A stretch of DNA of 31,804 bases from JAWLBR01 sp041687495 (lineage in GTDB: Bacteria > Bacillota > Limnochordia > DTU087 > JAAYGB01): contig JAWLBR010000029.1 of assembly GCA_041687495.1 (NCBI GenBank), positions 1 through 31,804 of the forward strand, given 5' to 3'. Positions 30,695-31,804 of this stretch are shown here, piece after piece. The number at the start of each line of letters is the position of its first letter. Position 1 is the first letter of the stretch. The position numbers and the translations under genes were made by a program. The notes beneath the pieces are model-generated. The model did not search any database and was not told the origin of the DNA. It saw only the letters and a list, made by a program, of their open reading frames with translations.

Positions 30695-31804
30695 ATGAAC
30701 CGAGCCAAGAGTATTTTTATCTCCCTATGCCCTGTACCTTTGCTGTGGGCGTTAAGCAATTCCATGATCATCCCAGTGCTTCCGGAAATCCAGAACCAGC
30801 TTGGTGTGTCTAGGGCGGCGGCAGGACTTCTAGTTACATTTCTGTCTGTACCTACGGCCCTGGTGATGCCGCTCTCTGGCATTCTCTCCGATAAATTCGG
30901 GCGGATTCGAGTGATCCTCCCCGGTGTTCTTTTGTATGGCATAGGCGGGTTGCTAATCGGTATATCAGCCCCGCTGCTGTCAAAACCATACGGGGTGATG
31001 GTGGCGGGAAGAGTGATTCAAGGAATCGGAGCCAGCGGGATGATGCTGATCGCTATGTCGTGCGCGGCAGATATGTTTCAGGACTCGGAAGAACGCTGTC
31101 GGGCCTTGGGTATTCTAGAAGCAAGCAACAGTATAGGTAAACTGGTTGCACCCATTATTGGTGGTTTCGCTGTAGGAGTCGCCTGGTACGCTCCATTCTA
31201 CATCTATGGAGCTTTCGCCGCTTTAATTGCTGTGGGGATCATACTTGGTGGAGGACTTAGGCATCGGGAGTCGTCAGCTGCAAGTACAATGCAGAATCAT
31301 TTTCGCCAGTTGACACAGACAGTGGCGGGAAAAGAAGCCCCGATGCTGGCTATTCTGGGAGCCACGTTGCTTACCGTCTTCTCCTGGTTCGGCTCCTTGT
31401 TTTTTGCATCCCAGGTGCTGGAGTCGGCGTTTCAAGTCCGCTCACAAAGTAGAGGCCTGCTGTTGGGCATACCTGTTGGGGCTCTGACCGTAGCTTCAAT
31501 CCTATTCAGCCGTGTGCTGCAAAACTTGCCGAAGCATCTCCTGATTATCTCTGGACTTGTTTGTATCGCCGTGGGTGGTGCTGGGATGGCTATGGCCGGA
31601 ACAACTGCGTTCTTAATCGCCGCTTTGACCCTGGTTGGAGCCGGCTTGGGTACGGCACTTCCTCAGTACAACCTGCTGGTGACAAGCTGCGCAGCGGAGG
31701 AACAGCGGGGAGCTGTTACTACTAGCTATGGAATGCTGCGGGCCTTTGGCAGCGCGATCAGCCCCCCGGTATTTGGTTTATTAATGGACCAGAGCCGGGG
31801 CCTA
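30695..31804 (+). CDS. MFS transporter, DHA1 type (3' end off window)
   Basis: The first 370 residues of a major-facilitator drug/H+ antiporter-like transporter are present. No stop is reached before the right edge. MIIPVLPEIQNQLG and the motif-A loop GILSDKFGRIRVI are typical of DHA1 efflux proteins. GRVIQGIGASGMMLIAMSCA fits motif B (RxxQGxGA). About eleven of the twelve expected helices are inside. The ATG at 30695 follows AGGAGG with normal spacing. It is likely co-transcribed with the YdcZ-like gene. Substrate unknown. Confidence 0.93.
   Translation, partial: MNRAKSIFISLCPVPLLWALSNSMIIPVLPEIQNQLGVSRAAAGLLVTFLSVPTALVMPLSGILSDKFGRIRVILPGVLLYGIGGLLIGISAPLLSKPYGVMVAGRVIQGIGASGMMLIAMSCAADMFQDSEERCRALGILEASNSIGKLVAPIIGGFAVGVAWYAPFYIYGAFAALIAVGIILGGGLRHRESSAASTMQNHFRQLTQTVAGKEAPMLAILGATLLTVFSWFGSLFFASQVLESAFQVRSQSRGLLLGIPVGALTVASILFSRVLQNLPKHLLIISGLVCIAVGGAGMAMAGTTAFLIAALTLVGAGLGTALPQYNLLVTSCAAEEQRGAVTTSYGMLRAFGSAISPPVFGLLMDQSRGL

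Noticed and set aside
1..31804. CRISPR arrays, tRNAs, rRNAs, insertion sequences, phage integrases
   Set aside because: None was recognised. No regularly spaced repeats, cloverleaf sequence or transposase motif was seen.

Overview
The window looks like chromosome from a spore-forming member of the Bacillota (Firmicutes), probably a deep, poorly described clostridial or limnochordial lineage. Reasons: strong AGGAGG-type ribosome binding sites with many GTG and TTG starts; families typical of spore formers (DUF1360/YjcA-like, YuzD/DUF1462-like, an SpoVT/AbrB-type N-terminus, a Cys-rich coat-like protein, a small tail-anchored protein); a c-di-GMP-I riboswitch; and a long FtsA-like ATPase. The two solute-binding proteins have signal-peptidase-I-type signals and no lipobox cysteine, which would suit a cell with an outer membrane. 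That last point is inference. No tRNA, rRNA, CRISPR array, insertion sequence or phage gene was seen.

Layout. 1-235: a c-di-GMP-I (GEMM) riboswitch on the minus strand, whose target gene begins at the very edge of the window. 236-5733 (minus): rlmD, an SNF2 helicase and a SWIM zinc-finger protein, in that order of transcription. 5735-8020: a single-domain chromate transporter behind a terminator-like leader hairpin, a small DUF5320-type protein with a clear sigma-A promoter, bioY, and a rhodanese.

8030-16980 is the most unusual part. A six-gene minus operon (tail-anchored protein, two unrecognised proteins, DUF1360 membrane protein, Hsp20, and a stand-alone peptidase-inhibitor-I9-like protein) lies opposite a Cys-rich coat-like gene. 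Next comes a minus operon in which a GT2 glycosyltransferase with an uncharacterised C-terminal domain is flanked by two paralogous YuzD-like CxxC proteins. It is transcribed divergently from an AbrB-like protein and a coiled-coil protein. The two directions share a symmetric pair of promoters, ACTCACAC-N15-CATAnnCT, resembling sigma-E/sigma-K sites. The block ends with a tail-anchored protein coupled to a subtilisin-like protease whose prodomain resembles the stand-alone I9-like protein 7 kb away. I infer a late-sporulation, spore-surface and proteolysis locus.

17 kb to the end is more ordinary: an orphan sugar-type solute-binding protein, a free ParB-like protein, a Na/Pi cotransporter, an AlaX-type tRNA-editing protein, a nitrate/sulfonate-type ABC transporter, a MinD/FlhG-like ATPase with a PilZN-like domain, a LacI regulator with a small HTH protein and a methyltransferase, the FtsA-like protein with VNG repeats, a YdcZ-type transporter and a truncated MFS transporter.
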